64,000 bases of DNA from Cunninghamia lanceolata (GCA_027924645.1 BSBN01000781.1:4588001-4652000); one strand, 5' to 3'; numbered from the stretch's first letter, positions 1 through 12,150 are shown. The notes: generated by a model not told the origin, from the letters alone. Translations and numbers: made by a program.

Positions 1-330
1 TCAATGTTTGGCAATGGAAAGTCATCCTTAAGATAGGATTTATTAAGATCCCTGAAATCATTATAGAAAAAAATCCTTCCATTTGGTTTGGTGACTTACA
101 CTAAGTTACAAACTCACTCAGGATAGTCTATGGGTTTAATAAATTTTGCATCCAAAATCTTCTAAATTTTTGCCTTAACAAGAAGTGCAATTTGGGGATG
201 CATTTTTCATAGCTTTTGTTTGACTGGTTTGGCATTACAAGATACTGCTGGATGATGCACTACCAGTGAGGGATCGAGACTAGGCATATCCACGTAGGTC
301 CATGCAAAATTAATTGCTCTTTTCCTAATG
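1..330 (-). pseudogene. GYP-1 reverse transcriptase, N-terminal part, degenerate
   Basis: The minus-strand translation gives the conserved gypsy RT entry region: a proline- and aspartate-containing stretch corresponding to IDYPEW in GYP-4, then NDFRDLNK followed by a KDDFPLPNI motif at the window edge. The DNA at base 1 matches GYP-4 around 45735. Several in-frame stops interrupt it. The fingers subdomain is therefore present, but the catalytic DD box would lie outside the window. RT would copy the element RNA into DNA in cytoplasmic particles; this copy cannot. Confidence 0.8.
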
Positions 331-1086
331 AATGTTGTAAAGTTAACATTCTCCTCATTCAACAATGATGCTACTAAAAATGTAACCTTTGAATTCTCTA
401 TTGTACCCAGATTGATTTCTTTAGTCTTCTATCAAAAGAGATAAATGCTCTTGATACATTGTGATCAATGAAAGATCAAATCTTCCATCCTTAGGTGCCT
501 CGAAGAGGTGTTCACCCTTGGATACGTCATTTATTTCTATTTTTCTTGGTCAAGAGGCACCTTACAGTTTTCACCTAGTGACCTTTCTTTTTTTATTTTA
601 TTTATTTCACTTTTGCGACTGAAGGATTTGACACTTCCACCAAAATATGCCACCTGAGGAAGGTCCATCATGAATCCAACTTTTTGGTTCTCCAAAGGTA
701 AACCTTTTCATAAACCCATGAACTCTGCTATGGCCTTGTCATTCTGGAAAACATCTAGGATGGGTTTAAAATTTTACACTCAGTTTTGTCTAGATGCTTT
801 ATTTCATGATAAGGAATCATTGCGTGTGGTCCCAATCAATCAGGTCAGGGTATACAAGTTGAAGGTTAGAGGTTGTGGATGATGAGGCAGATGATAGCAT
901 AAAAATAGAGGCTTCTTGGAGTAAATCAGTGATGTGGAAAGAAGAGTCGTCAATGGTATCCTCACTAGTGGTCTCTTCTACAAAAGAGGCCTCAGCTACT
1001 TTATCGGGAGTAAACTTAGTGTCTGAAGGACGCGGACCATCCTTCTGGTATCCTAGACCTTGCCTGTTAAACCTCTTAGTGACAAC

Positions 1087-1179
1087 GATGGGTTTCAGCG
1101 GGCCTTGTTCTTGTGATCCTAAACCTCCTTTTCCTTTGTAGCCCATGTTTCTAATAATCCTGAATCCATTGTTATATCT
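1087..1179 (-). other. GYP-1 G-patch motif between protease and RT
   Basis: The minus-strand translation contains a glycine-rich stretch with the G-patch signature: an aromatic/hydrophobic lead-in (NNGFRIIRNMGY), then GKGGLG, then an EQG turn ending in KPI. G-patch domains are short glycine-rich RNA-binding or helicase-activating modules, also known fused to protease in some retroviruses and retroelements. Here it lies after the protease and before RT, and GYP-4 has the matching motif in the same place. The flanking frame is interrupted, so this is a relic. Confidence 0.65.
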
Positions 1180-1628
1180 TTCGACCTCTAGAGTAACTTG
1201 GTCATTTTCATCATGGAAGATCTAGGTGGAAATGTCGCCTTCAACATCTTCATCATCAAGGAGTCCAGATTGGTGAATATAGTTGGGGGAAGAGTGAGGG
1301 TAGCCTTGGATGAAGATGCTTTGGCTGCAGATAGTCTATCATAAGATTTGGGTGACAAAGGTAAGGTTCCCACACAACAAGAATCTTGTAGGCTATATTC
1401 ACCAAGTCTTTTTTCTTCATAGTTGAGCCTGATGTTGGAAAAGGATTTATTGGTAGATGGCTTGTTCAAATCAGTTGGGTCAACATAAGAGGTGGAAGGA
1501 TGGGCTTTAGTATTGTTGGGTACATGGTTGGGATTCTGATAAGTGGCTTGGAAAGCTTGGCAGTATTCAAAGGCATTAGGATCGACAGGGATCATGACCT
1601 CTACACCATTATAGGGGAATTTTAAGTA

Positions 1629-1910
1629 CTAGTGATATGTGGAAGGTACAACCTTTAGAGCATGTATCCATGGATGACAGAGGATAATATTATAAGGCAA
1701 CTCAACATCAAGGACTTGACATTTAGTAGCAGCTGTGACGGGACCAACCCTTATAGGTAGTAGGATGATTCCCTCTGAATCTTTCTCTCCATCATCATAA
1801 GCCTTGATAGTTATTCTTTTAGAAGCATCAATACTACCCTCAGTGTATCCCAATAATCTCATTAACTTCAAGGAACATATGTTTAGTCCAGCTCCACCAT
1901 CCACTAGCAC
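1629..1910 (-). pseudogene. GYP-1 aspartic protease (retropepsin-like) remnant
   Basis: The frame opens with LVDGGAGLNICSLKLM, the active-site strand of a plant gypsy protease of DGGA type, and continues to a PYNIILCHPWIHALKVVPS block that corresponds to NILLGRPWIH in GYP-4. The enzyme would be a homodimeric aspartyl protease processing the gag-pol polyprotein. The frame closes with a stop soon after the C-terminal block, and an upstream stop separates it from the gag portion. The catalytic Asp is present, so loss of function comes from the broken frame rather than from the active site. Confidence 0.8.
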
Positions 1911-2479
1911 TCATTTAACACAGTGTTGGTTAATGAAAACTTCGATATGGAGGGCATCATGGTGGGAGTGATTGGAGGATGGAAGGTCGTGGTTAGAGAA
2001 AGTTAGGTGATGAGGAGATGCGATACTTGCCATCATAGCTTGGAATTGCATCGTATCTATATCATTTGGAACCGAGAACTCTTGGAGGGCTTTGTCTAGG
2101 ATGGATTTATGTGTGGGTGATATGTGCAAGAGCTCAAGGATAGAAATGTGGGCTGGGGTTTTTCTGAGGTGTTCAAGGATATTATAGTCAAAGTTTGGAC
2201 AAATGGCAGGTGGAGGTACTCCTTGAATAGTTACATAGCTGTGATGAGTAGTGATAGCATAGTCAAGTGTTCTTCCTCTTATAGTAATAGTGGAAATTTG
2301 GGATTGCTCAATATGGCCAATGGTGGACTCATAGTTATAATTGACATTCTTCCCACTATTGGCGGAACTTACTTTATCATGCAAAGGCAAGGGATTTTTA
2401 AAAGCATCCATGTCATAGTTAGATGTTGGTTGTGATGTCATAACCTTGATAAGTCCTTGATTGATCAGGTTTTGAATCA

Positions 2480-4772
2480 AGTGTTTAAGTTTCATACAGC
2501 TACTAGTACTGTGTCCTTTTACCCTATGATATTCACAATACTTGTTATCTTTGTACCAGTTTGGTTTAAATAGGGATTCTTTGTTTGTTCTCACTTCAGG
2601 AAGAGTGATGGTTCTAGATTGCACTAGTTTTTGGAGGATGACTTCAATTAGTTCTCCTAAAGGGGTGAATTTATGTCTTCGCAGCGGGTTTACTTTCATT
2701 TGATCATGGGGGATGAAAGGTGGTGTACTAGATGCAAATTGTGATGTGCTAGGCACTGATGGACATAGATAGGTGCTTGCACTGTTTGTACATTTTTGGC
2801 ATCTATAACTCTGTCATTTACGACATTTTTATTCTTATTCCAAAAGCGGGATTTGTCTTTAGAGGACTACGGAGTATCCTTGTTTTCTTTGAAGATTTTA
2901 ATAAGGCCCTTTGTGATTAAAACCTTCTCGATACTGCTTCCTTTAGGTATAATTTCATCAAAGGAAGTTGCGTTGTGTATTTGTAATTGAAATGACAACC
3001 CAGGATGGAGATTTTGGACAAAGATGTCCACTTGCTACTTTTTGAGTATGAGCCAAGAAAGCTTGCTAGCCATGTTTCTCCATCGCTGGATGAAGGATGA
3101 AAATGTTTCACCATTTCTTTTCTTATTGTTAACAAGATCATTCATGGTAATTTCATGTTCTATGTTAAACGCAAAATAGGATACAAATTTGTGTGCCAAT
3201 TCTTTAAAGGTTTTGATGCCTGGAGGCAGGTGAGAGAACCATTCCATGGCCTGTTCCCCTAGACTTCTAGGGAAGAGATGTAAAAGATATGTGTCGTTAT
3301 GGGCCACGTCAAGACAAGCGACATAGAAGGTTTGAAGGTGATCATTTGGGTCTCCTCTCCCCTTGTATTTATTGAATTGTGGTACCTTAAAGTGTAGGGG
3401 AAAGGGGATCATTTGTAGAGACTTCTCAAAGGGGTATGGACATACCTCCTCAAAGGAAAATGTTTTCTTATTGTGTGCCATGTTCAAGTCTTCCATCTTT
3501 TGTTCAATTTGGTGGTATAATTGTTGTGCATAATCGGCTAGAGTTGATTGTTGTTGTACAGGATCTTGATGGCTTGGCGGAAGGATTTGATAAGTCAGTT
3601 GTTGGTTTAAAATGTATTGTTGTGTCAAATCATATGATGGGACATGCATATGTTGAGGTTGGCTGAAATTGTTCTGCACGTGACTACCAGATAGAGAGGG
3701 GATGCATGAATTTGGCATTGGATTAGTAATGTAGGTAGGTATCGCATGTGAGCCAAAGGAGGTGTTGGTATAGGATGGGGGTTATGTGGAAATCAATGGA
3801 ATTTGGGAAATAGATGGTGGAGTGGCATAGGACATTTGGGTGTTGGAAGGTTGTGGTCCAAGGGAGAGCAATTGATCAACATAGGAGATGTTAGAATGCA
3901 CATTAGATGTGATAGGTTGATCGATAAGGGTCATGTTTGGATTAGGTGCTACATGCGAGGTCTGTATTGGCTGACTAGGTGGCATAGAGATATGTGAGGT
4001 CTGAAGTGATTGACTAGGTGGTATAGGGATATGCAAAGATTGAGTGGGTTGTTTAGGTGGTATGGGGATATGCGAGGAGGTATTAGGCATTAGGCATGGC
4101 CCAACATGTGATGCATTCAGGTTAGATGAAGGTGGGGCTTGAGTGACCTACGTGGGAGTGGTATTCATGGAAGTAGGTGGAATGGGAGTTGACATATGAA
4201 TGGAGGGTCTACTCATATTAGAGGCTGTAGAAGTAATAGCATAAGATGGGGTCAATAATGACTCAATAGATGTAGTAACGTGTGACACACTAGGCCTCAT
4301 AGGTGTAGATGATGTTTGGGATGTATGAGTGGATTGGTTGGACAAGGGTGGTGTAGAAGGTGGGGTGGACTTGGTAGACATAGTGACAATAGTAGCGGGG
4401 TTCTCTATAATAACATTAGTGGGGTTCTCTTTATAGTTTTTGGACACATCAAAGTCGCTAGGTAATTTGACTCCATCTTGGATCAATTGCAAAAGGATTT
4501 GCTCTTTGGTTATCTTTTATTATTTTGTTTGCATGTCGAAAAGCCTTAGGGTCTTGTAAATCTTCATCTCATGAGTCATCATAGACAAGTAAATGTTGTG
4601 GCATCACTGTAGAAGATGAGGGTTCACAATGTCGTTGTTGAGGTTAGTTTGATGAAGATGATTGTCCAATGGTGTAACCCTCAGGTACAAAAACATCGGG
4701 TGGCATGCTAGTTCTAAATTTTGTAGCATCTTTGAGGGGAGTGGATTGGAATTCTTTAGGGTTGTCTTCCAT
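2480..4772 (-). pseudogene. GYP-1 gag (capsid, Pro/Ser-rich N-terminal extension, zinc knuckle), broken
   Basis: The best start is the ATG at 4772, giving MEDNPKEFQSTPLKDATKF. A long Ser/Thr/Pro-rich region (about 4490-3780) follows, containing three imperfect repeats built on IPIPP/SMPPSQ units of about 18 residues. Then comes the Retrotrans_gag capsid domain (about 3400-3035: AMEWFSHLPPGIKTF, and an IQRWR motif) and a zinc knuckle near 2540-2485 (CEYHRVKGHSTSSCMKLK). Gag would build the cytoplasmic particle and bind element RNA. Stops occur in the N-terminal part and near 3030, and a frameshift lies near 4490. The Pro-rich spacer is much longer than in GYP-4 gag. Confidence 0.82.
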
Positions 4773-7208
4773 AGCTGCTTTGTACTAGCTCCTAGTCTGA
4801 GGCATGGACAGTTGGATTTTGATTTGATTGATTGGGGGGATTGATCAGATTTTGATGATTGGGTGATTTAATTGGTGACTGATTTTGGCCTGGTCAGGTT
4901 GATTGATGGGTCTGAGTTTGGATGGGCAGATTGATTGATTTGGAAAATTGATTGATTGATGAAAAATATTGGCTAAAGATGAGCCGACCAAAGTCAAAAG
5001 AGATTGATTGATTGATGTTGTTTGGTTTGACTATTGTTAGACAACTCACTAAGATGATTTGATGACTGTAAATGACCAGGTTTACTATGACAGGTTGACT
5101 AAATGGGATTTTGACCAGGAAGATAGTTTGCAAGCTATGGAAAACCAAATGTGATGCTCTATGCTTTAGATGCAACTAGAAATAATGCAAAGGTGACTAA
5201 GGATAATCCAGAGGTGATTTTTTGCAATTCATAAGCGATGGATTCTAAATCAAAGGTGACTAGGGATTCTGCATAAGCAACTGATAATAGCTCATAGGCA
5301 ACTGAAATCGAGCCAAAGGTGAGCTATTGTGATTCAAAGGCAAGTTTGTAGAGACCAAAGGTGCATTTTGTAGACAAACTGTGCTAACCAAAGGTGATGT
5401 TCTGTGCTTCAGATGTGATTGTTGGTTAATCAGGTGCGAGTGGTTGAGGCTCATAGGCGACTAGTTGTTGACCAAAGGAGAGCTTTGTAGGAAAGTGTGC
5501 TAACTAAAGGCAATTTCCTAAGGACCAAAGGTAACTGGGAGATGTTCATAAGTGATTGTCTGTTGATCAGATGTGAGTGGTTGCTATTCAAAGGTGATTT
5601 TGCATGGTTAAAAGGCAATTTTTGTTGCAGGTTTTAGTTTTAGGCATTGTTTTTGGTGAATTTGGCAGAGAAGACACAATGACAAAAAATCACAAATAAT
5701 CCATGCTCAAACTTGACAACCTATGGCTAGGCAAGGACTGTACTTGTTGGGTTCCCACTTGGTTTTACCCAGTCACACCTACTTATGGTGTATAGCTCTA
5801 GGAACTTGGGGCATGAGCTCCCCCTTACAGTGCACTCACTTCTTAGGCACACCAAGTTCTGAGTCCTCAAGATGCACAAATCTTGAGGTACCTTGCTATC
5901 TCTACCATAAGCAACGAAAATGTGGCATGGCTATCAGAGGCTTAATTAGCTATCCTCTTGTATTAACAGACATGGGTTTTTGGCTGCTATAACATAGTTT
6001 TTAGTTCAGGTTTTTGTTTGAGTTGTTATGCATGTGGTGATTCACTCCGTTAATGGAGGCTTCCCAGCCTGTAGAGGTTATGGTCTATGGGGTTTTGGGG
6101 GAAACATTCATCGGCATAACTAAATCAACACCCATCATTTGTGACTTTTGGCAAAAATGCATTATTTATCAAGTGGATTGGAATGGTCTGGCTTTGACCT
6201 GTTTTCGTCTGGGTCATCCCCTTCTCACAATGGGAAGGGAGGCTTGCCTAAAGTTAGTAATGATTTCTCTTGCACCCTAGATCCATTGGTTAGGCGGGGG
6301 GAGATGATACTTTCATTGCTAAATCAAGTTACAATCATACCAAACAAGCAAACAAATAAAAGGAAAAGTAGGTACAAAGAAGACAATGTTAATTTTAATT
6401 CCCAAAATAAAGTGTGCCTACTTTAGTGGTAAAAGATGAATCCTTTGACCACTCGGACCTATAGAAAACACATTAGTAATTTGTTTGCCTCCATTCATGG
6501 ACACACGTTATGGTCAAGTTGCACAGAGAAACCATCAGTTTCTAGAAAACCCTAGATACAAAGTGTAAAACCAAATGCGTATAGGAATAACCAGAGGTGA
6601 CTTTCTGTGCATCAAATGTGCATACAAAACTTACCATATGCAATAACCTACCATCTGATTGTGAGTTTCCATTGCTTAGATGTGATCTTCTATTGCTCAG
6701 ATGCGATGCATTGTTGATCAAATGTGCCTTCCTCCTACAGAGTTATAAAAACCTAGCACCAAAACATCTTGCATGTCTCTGCATGTGAAATATGAGGTCC
6801 TAGAATGCCTAAAAAGAAGGATTTTGTCATACCCATGTTCAATTTTTTGTGAAAATATTAGATATTGTGGATTATGCTAAATGCCAGTTAAAGATCTTTG
6901 AAGAAAACTACTTAAAATGACTTAGAAGGCCTAAGATTGAATCTAAGATGACATGCAAACTACATGCAAAGACCCAAATGATGAAAACCTGCAAAAAAAA
7001 CTCAAGTCATCTATGAAAACCTAGACCTAAACCAAATGTGACCGACTGTTCACCAGATGCGCCTACAAACTGACCATAGGTGAGTTTCCCCCAACCATAT
7101 GCAATTTAGGATCCTTAAAATGCGAGTTTTTGTTGCTCAAATGCACTTTTGCCCTGAACTTGAACTCAAAAAATCAAATTTTTAGTAATAAAAATAGACC
7201 AAACAACT
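4773..7208 (-). other. GYP-1 5' leader with degenerate ~29-bp tandem arrays and a block conserved in GYP-4
   Basis: No convincing coding frame lies between the primer-binding site and gag. About 5160-5640, and again 6585-6750 and 7030-7150, consist of degenerate ~29-bp units whose plus-strand core reads roughly aaccaaaggtga or tcagatgcga. Two blocks, about 5735-5930 and 6045-6290, align by eye with 51185-51350 and 51490-51700 in the GYP-4 leader. Short open frames here look like chance. Confidence 0.7.
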
Positions 7209-7227
7209 GGTCCCACCAGGCGTGCCA
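7209..7227 (-). other. GYP-1 primer-binding site
   Basis: On the minus strand, three bases after the LTR, the sequence reads TGGCACGCCTGGTGGGACC. It begins with TGG, complementary to a tRNA 3' CCA end. It resembles the GYP-4 site and, from memory, the TGGCGCCCACCGTGGGGCC type seen in Tat-lineage elements. The exact tRNA was not assigned. Confidence 0.6.
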
Positions 7228-7230
7228 TTT

Positions 7231-8128
7231 TGTGATGGGTGGAATTTTACTAGATCAAACAAACAAGATTAGATTCAACCTAAACTTAAGGAATTAGAAC
7301 CCAAAACACAAAAAGTACATGCGAATCAGAATAATATCACCTGGGTTGGTAGATTCCTTTTTTCTTTTGTGGGTTACTTCTCCATGCAACTAAATCCATT
7401 GAAGCTGCCATGATTATGCGAGATGAGGATGGAAATCTAACATGCATGAGAAGATCAAATGCTTAGGATGGATGAGATTTTTGTATTTTCATTGCAAATG
7501 CTATGGATGTGAATGCAAAAGTGCAGATTGATCAAAATAAAAAAGCTAAATGGCATGCAAAAGCTAATGAAGAAGATGAGAGCTAAATCGAGTGCAATAG
7601 GGTTTGGAATGAGAGAAATGAGGGTGTTTAAACCTCAACCAAAAGTGATCAATGGTAGAGAGATGAAGGGGGAGAATCGATGGTGGAGAGATTTTTGGAG
7701 AGGGAGTGCATAGATAGAAGGTGAGGTAATAAATTAAATAAAATTAATTAATTTAATTTATTAATATAAGTGCACTTAGGTTTAGAAGAAATGGACATAA
7801 AATAAATAAAACATGTTTATTTAATTTATAAATGGACGATAGAAAATAAATAAAATAAATAAAATAAAGATTTTATTTATTTTGTTGGGAGGAAAGAGGA
7901 TAATTAAATAATTAAAAAATTATTTAATTATCATGGACAATAGAAGAATGGATGATTAATTAAATAAATAAGAATTTATTTAATTAATCAGAGAACATAG
8001 AAGAAATTAGGGTTTTCAGACTCAAGTATGTTAGGCGACATGACAAGTGTAATATGGAATTGCAGTGAATATGCGAAAATGCTATAAAATACCTAAATGT
8101 GGACATGGGTCAATTTTAGGTGTCTATA
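7231..8128 (-). repeat. GYP-1 5' LTR
   Basis: The boundaries come from the primer-binding site on the left and from the terminal motif shared with the GYP-4 LTR on the right (ttttaggtgtctata here, ttttaggtgtataca there). The minus-strand end is CA as expected; the start is TA instead of TG, a single-base decay. The portion 7735-7995 is a series of taattaaataa...ttatttaatta palindromes like those in the GYP-4 LTRs. Its partner LTR is outside the window. Confidence 0.72.
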
Positions 8129-10604
8129 GTAAGAGTGGCTACTTCAAGAACTGATGTATCCTGGAATGTTTTTACTATGGCTATCCCCTTCTTCTCTTGG
8201 ACTACATCAAATAATCTCAGCTTGTTGGTGTTTTTCCGTGTGGCCCATATTGCTAGAGTTTCTATTTTTGGGTCGAACCCACAACCACTGACACCATCCT
8301 CATAATCAAATTCTGAGACCATCCTGGGGTCATCCTGATTCCTTACTTGGTCCAATAGAAACATTTTCTTCAATTAAAGGCCAGGGATGATCAACATATT
8401 ACTCTTCAAGACCAACTATCTAGCCTCCTCAGGGGTAACATTTAGTTCATCAATCTTCATTTCTTTGAAATTTTGGGTCACTGTTTAGTCATGTTGTGAT
8501 TCATCAGCACCCATCTTATTTATCTCAACTTTCTCCTCAAACTCCCTCATCTTTATTTTCAACCAAAATTCTTTAAATTCTTGAGTATTTGTGAAATCAT
8601 CATCCTCCATGAACCTCATTGAGGCCACAACCCTTTCATCTTCTTGTAACTTAGGCTCACCTTGTCCTTGTTCCTCCATTCTTGCTTCAGGTTTGTGGGC
8701 CTCTGTTTCTTCACCAACCAGTGGCTAATCTACTTCGTCTTCATCTCCCATATGCTTCAGAATACTAGCCACCACCTTAATATCTCCAACTCATTCAGTC
8801 ATTTCATATGGAACCAATGGAGAAACATCATCAGTCTTTTGCCTTTTGGGAGGAGGTAAATCAGAAACTACAAGATCTTGAATTGACATTGCATCAGGGG
8901 AAGGCTCTTGAATTACAACTCCTAGTGGCCTCTTGATTGGGAGCTTGGTAACCTTTATAGGCTCCTTTTCAGACTTGTCATAGATTCTTTGAAAATGATC
9001 AATGACCATATCTATTCTCTTCAAGGGGTCCTTCTCATCAACAAAAAATCCTTCAAAATTAGGGTTTTTTTTTCTCCTATCATCCTCAATCCTTTTTACA
9101 ATTTCCCATTTCCTCTTTGTATTATACACTTCATCAAAAGTGACATAATTTCTGATCACATCCTTATCAAAATTGATTTGATGGGATACCCCCATTCTGG
9201 TAAGAATGAGTTTCTTGACAAAATTCATGTGACCCTCTGGATCACAAACTCTTTTGGTCCCTGATTTCAAAGAATACTTAGCCTTCAAATAGGCCTGCAG
9301 CTCTTCCAAAGTGTCTAAACCAACTGAACAATCACCAAACATAGTAGAATTGGGAAGGAAAGTGCCCTTCTTTGCCTTTTCATCACATCCTTCTACATCC
9401 AAAGCAGCTTCCACATAAACTCAAGGAATGCAATTTTGTCTGGCACAAACTTTGGCAACACATGGGGTGGCTAAGTACTCCCATAAACTCTGATTATTGT
9501 ATGGTCTGGCAAGAAAAACCAATCAATAAAGTTATGCTTATGAACTTGTGCTGGCCTATGAGCAAGAGGCCTCAACATCTCTCTAACCTCTTTGATCAAT
9601 CTAGGAGAAGGGCAACCAAGTGAATTCATTATTTTGATTGCAAACTCATCATGGAATACTACATAATTACAATTCTTGCAATGAATATCCCATTTGTAGC
9701 ACCAACATTATGTGGGTAACCTCTAACTCTTCTGGTCAATCATACTCAAATCCATTTTACTAGGCCATTTTCCCCTATTCTGATACAATATCAAGTGACA
9801 CAACAAGGAATCACATTTAGAATTAAGGGGCTTCTTGTTTTCTCTAATTTGCAATAGACCATCATGCATCTTCTTTTTAATATATGATGCAAAATCATAC
9901 TCAATATTCACCTCTGGATTCTGAATCCTCATGGCCATTATCATCAAATCCACATGCATTTTGTCTTGGGCATCAATACCCAGTACCTGACATAGAGAAA
10001 AGTATATCCTCTTGAAATAAACAACAAAATCATCAACAACAAAAGGCTCAACAGCAGTGGATGGAATTTCAATTCTTCTGTTATTAGCCCCTTTTCTCAT
10101 GTACATGGGCAATTTGTCATTCCTATGTGTTTTTCTGAGGTTGTTATATTCTTGTTGACTCATATTCATGTCAACCTATGTGAGGGCTTGCTTACTAAGC
10201 ATGAAACAATCAATAATTGCATTTCTGTCCAATGCTACCAATGGTGACCCATTAGGCAATCTAACTGTCCTAGTGGCTGGATGGTAGCACTATGCCAATA
10301 CTCTAATCAGTTCAACATCAACAAACACATTTGGAACTACAAGTTTGGACAAATTTAGGTTCCAGGGGTTGGCAACAGGACCTTGTCCATCTTTTTTCCC
10401 ATAGAAAACCCAAAATAGACTCCAACCAGAAACATGAACCCTAGCATCTTGACAACCCTCTGCTATATCCTTAAATATTTTCTTATACCCCTTGTCAACT
10501 GAATTTGGCAAAATGTCTAACAGTGACTATTGCAGGGACTGCTTCTTTTCTTTAGGGGTAGAGGACTCGACTTTATTACTTGATTCAAAATTTTTGGGTG
10601 CCAT
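8129..10604 (-). pseudogene. unknown protein gene remnant, interrupted by GYP-1
   Basis: From the ATG at 10604 (MAPKNFESSNKVESSTPKEK) one minus-strand frame can be followed for ~1.15 kb, to about 9450, interrupted only by isolated stops (near 10527, 10290, 10180, 9723 and 9710). A frameshift near 9420-9460 leads into frames at 9414-8791, 8679-8485 and 8373-8129. The predicted protein (over 800 residues if whole) has a Lys-rich N-terminus, a CQVLGID..MHVDLM segment, a LILYQNRGKWP segment, an EVREMLRPL helix and a basic PPPKRQK stretch that could be a nuclear signal. I do not recognise the family. It is cut at 8129 by the GYP-1 LTR: the last codons of the listed frame already lie in the LTR. 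It may be a host gene copy or the coding part of another element. Confidence 0.6.
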
Positions 10605-11144
10605 TGTGTTGATACTTTTATGAACTAGGGTTTTGATAGTTTTTGATCTACTAAACCAATTTAAGCAAAGTACCAAATGAATATCAACTTTTATGAAGAG
10701 GATGATGAAATTGACTTTCCCGGTTGAATGAAGTTCATAGAACACACTTCAAATCTTGAGCTCACCATCTAGAATCACCATTGCACTTGCTTGAAGGGTG
10801 AAATACAAGGGAATTTTAGGCTTTTTTTTTTCTATGAAGCTGGTCATTTCACCATTTAATTTAGTTTGTGCCACGATTGAGCAAATCTATGTGTTTAAAT
10901 CACTTCAAACATAGTCCATTGATCATTATAGATTAGATGGACAAAATATTTCACTAGTTTTGCAATCATTTCAATGATTACCACACACCTGCCACCATAA
11001 ATGATGGTAGTCATCTTTTACGGTGGGAGAATAGTTGGCATTCATCTTGTATGGTGGGAGAACACTTGGCAGTCATCTTTTACTATTTACCATTTACCAC
11101 TAGCCCGTAGAACTAGTGAGGTCACTGTTGTGAGGTAGCAGAGT
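10605..11144. other. non-coding sequence upstream of the unknown gene
   Basis: No coding frame recognised. From about 10980 the sequence contains scattered taccac and ggtgggag phrases that look like a decayed prelude to the ~75-bp array that follows. Confidence 0.4.
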
Positions 11145-11720
11145 AACCTGCATCATTTTGACCTTTACCACATTACCGCACACTGAGGGAGTGGACATTG
11201 CGGGGTCGTAGTACCATTATGTTTATTGACTTGTTCGTTACCGCAATACCACAAATCATTTCTTTAAGCATCGTGGGACTATGGTATACTAAACATTACT
11301 TGAAGCCTTTCACCGCACTACCATACTCCTTCATTGAAACTGTCACGGGGCTACAATATTCAACACTTACATAACTTAAACTCCTTATACTGCCATACTG
11401 CAAGCCTCACTTGAGGCCACCGTGGGGGCATGGTGTACTATTTTCCTCTACTCCTTCTTACCACATTACTGCTAGTTATTCTCTTGACTACTGCAGGACC
11501 GCGGTGAATTATCATATGCCACTTATATTTATACCGCCAACCCGCCACTTCATTTTGAGACCACTGCGGAGCTGTGGTAATTGATCTCTGTATACTGTGA
11601 TGCCACAAGTGCAATCTCATCATGCTGTGGGATAGTGATAATTTCTCCCTTGTTATTCTTGGTTCTCGCACACCCACCAAGACCTTTTGAGTGACCTGTG
11701 GGACTACGGTGAGAGACAAA
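11145..11720. repeat. degenerate ~75-bp tandem array with internal dyad symmetry
   Basis: About eight units, each spaced 60-80 bp. One half of the unit carries a phrase like taccgcantaccac (near 11240, 11310, 11390, 11458, 11532, 11595). The other half carries a near-inverse phrase like accgtggggctatggta (near 11190, 11270, 11340, 11421, 11490, 11562, 11622, 11697). The two halves can pair, so each unit or junction could form a hairpin. Units are highly diverged. The 95-residue open frame on the minus strand here is probably incidental. Confidence 0.6.
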
Positions 11721-12150
11721 AACACATCAATGGTTTACATGCTTAACATGGAAACCACTTTAATTTTCTTAAAATTACATTTCTGTCTTTGACTTGCTTC
11801 TTTTTTTAATGGAATCTAGATGATAAAGTTTATCCAGTCTACTCGATTCATCAATAAAGATATACTTATGTATCATGAGGAAAGCACCACTCCTGCTTTG
11901 GCACATACATCAAATTTGAACAAGGAGCTAGGATAGGTCTGTGCAAGTCACAATTAAATGTGTTTGAAATAGATAGTTTAACAGTTCCTTGATAAAAATT
12001 TACAAACAAAGCTGAAAAATATTTTTTTGTATTAAAGTTTAAAGTTTAAACCATTTTCCAATTTGTTGTTTGTTACAGTTTTGTTAGTCAAAACCCTCTC
12101 TCCCCTGTGAAATGAATTCGTGGAACAAGTGAGGAAAAATATCATGATTG

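Larger units (their letters stand above)
1..8128 (-). mobile_element. GYP-1: Tat-type Ty3/gypsy LTR retrotransposon, truncated by window edge
   Basis: Reading leftward on the minus strand the order is LTR (7231-8128), primer-binding site, ~2.4-kb leader, gag, zinc knuckle, protease, G-patch motif and the N-terminal part of reverse transcriptase, which runs off the window at base 1. The gag, protease and RT translations align by eye with GYP-4 (38028-53586), so both belong to one broad family but to clearly different subfamilies. The reading frame is broken by many stops and at least one frameshift, so the copy is dead. The rest of pol and the 3' LTR lie outside the window, so the left target-site duplication cannot be checked. 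At its right edge the element interrupts the unknown reading frame at 8129-10604. Confidence 0.88.
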
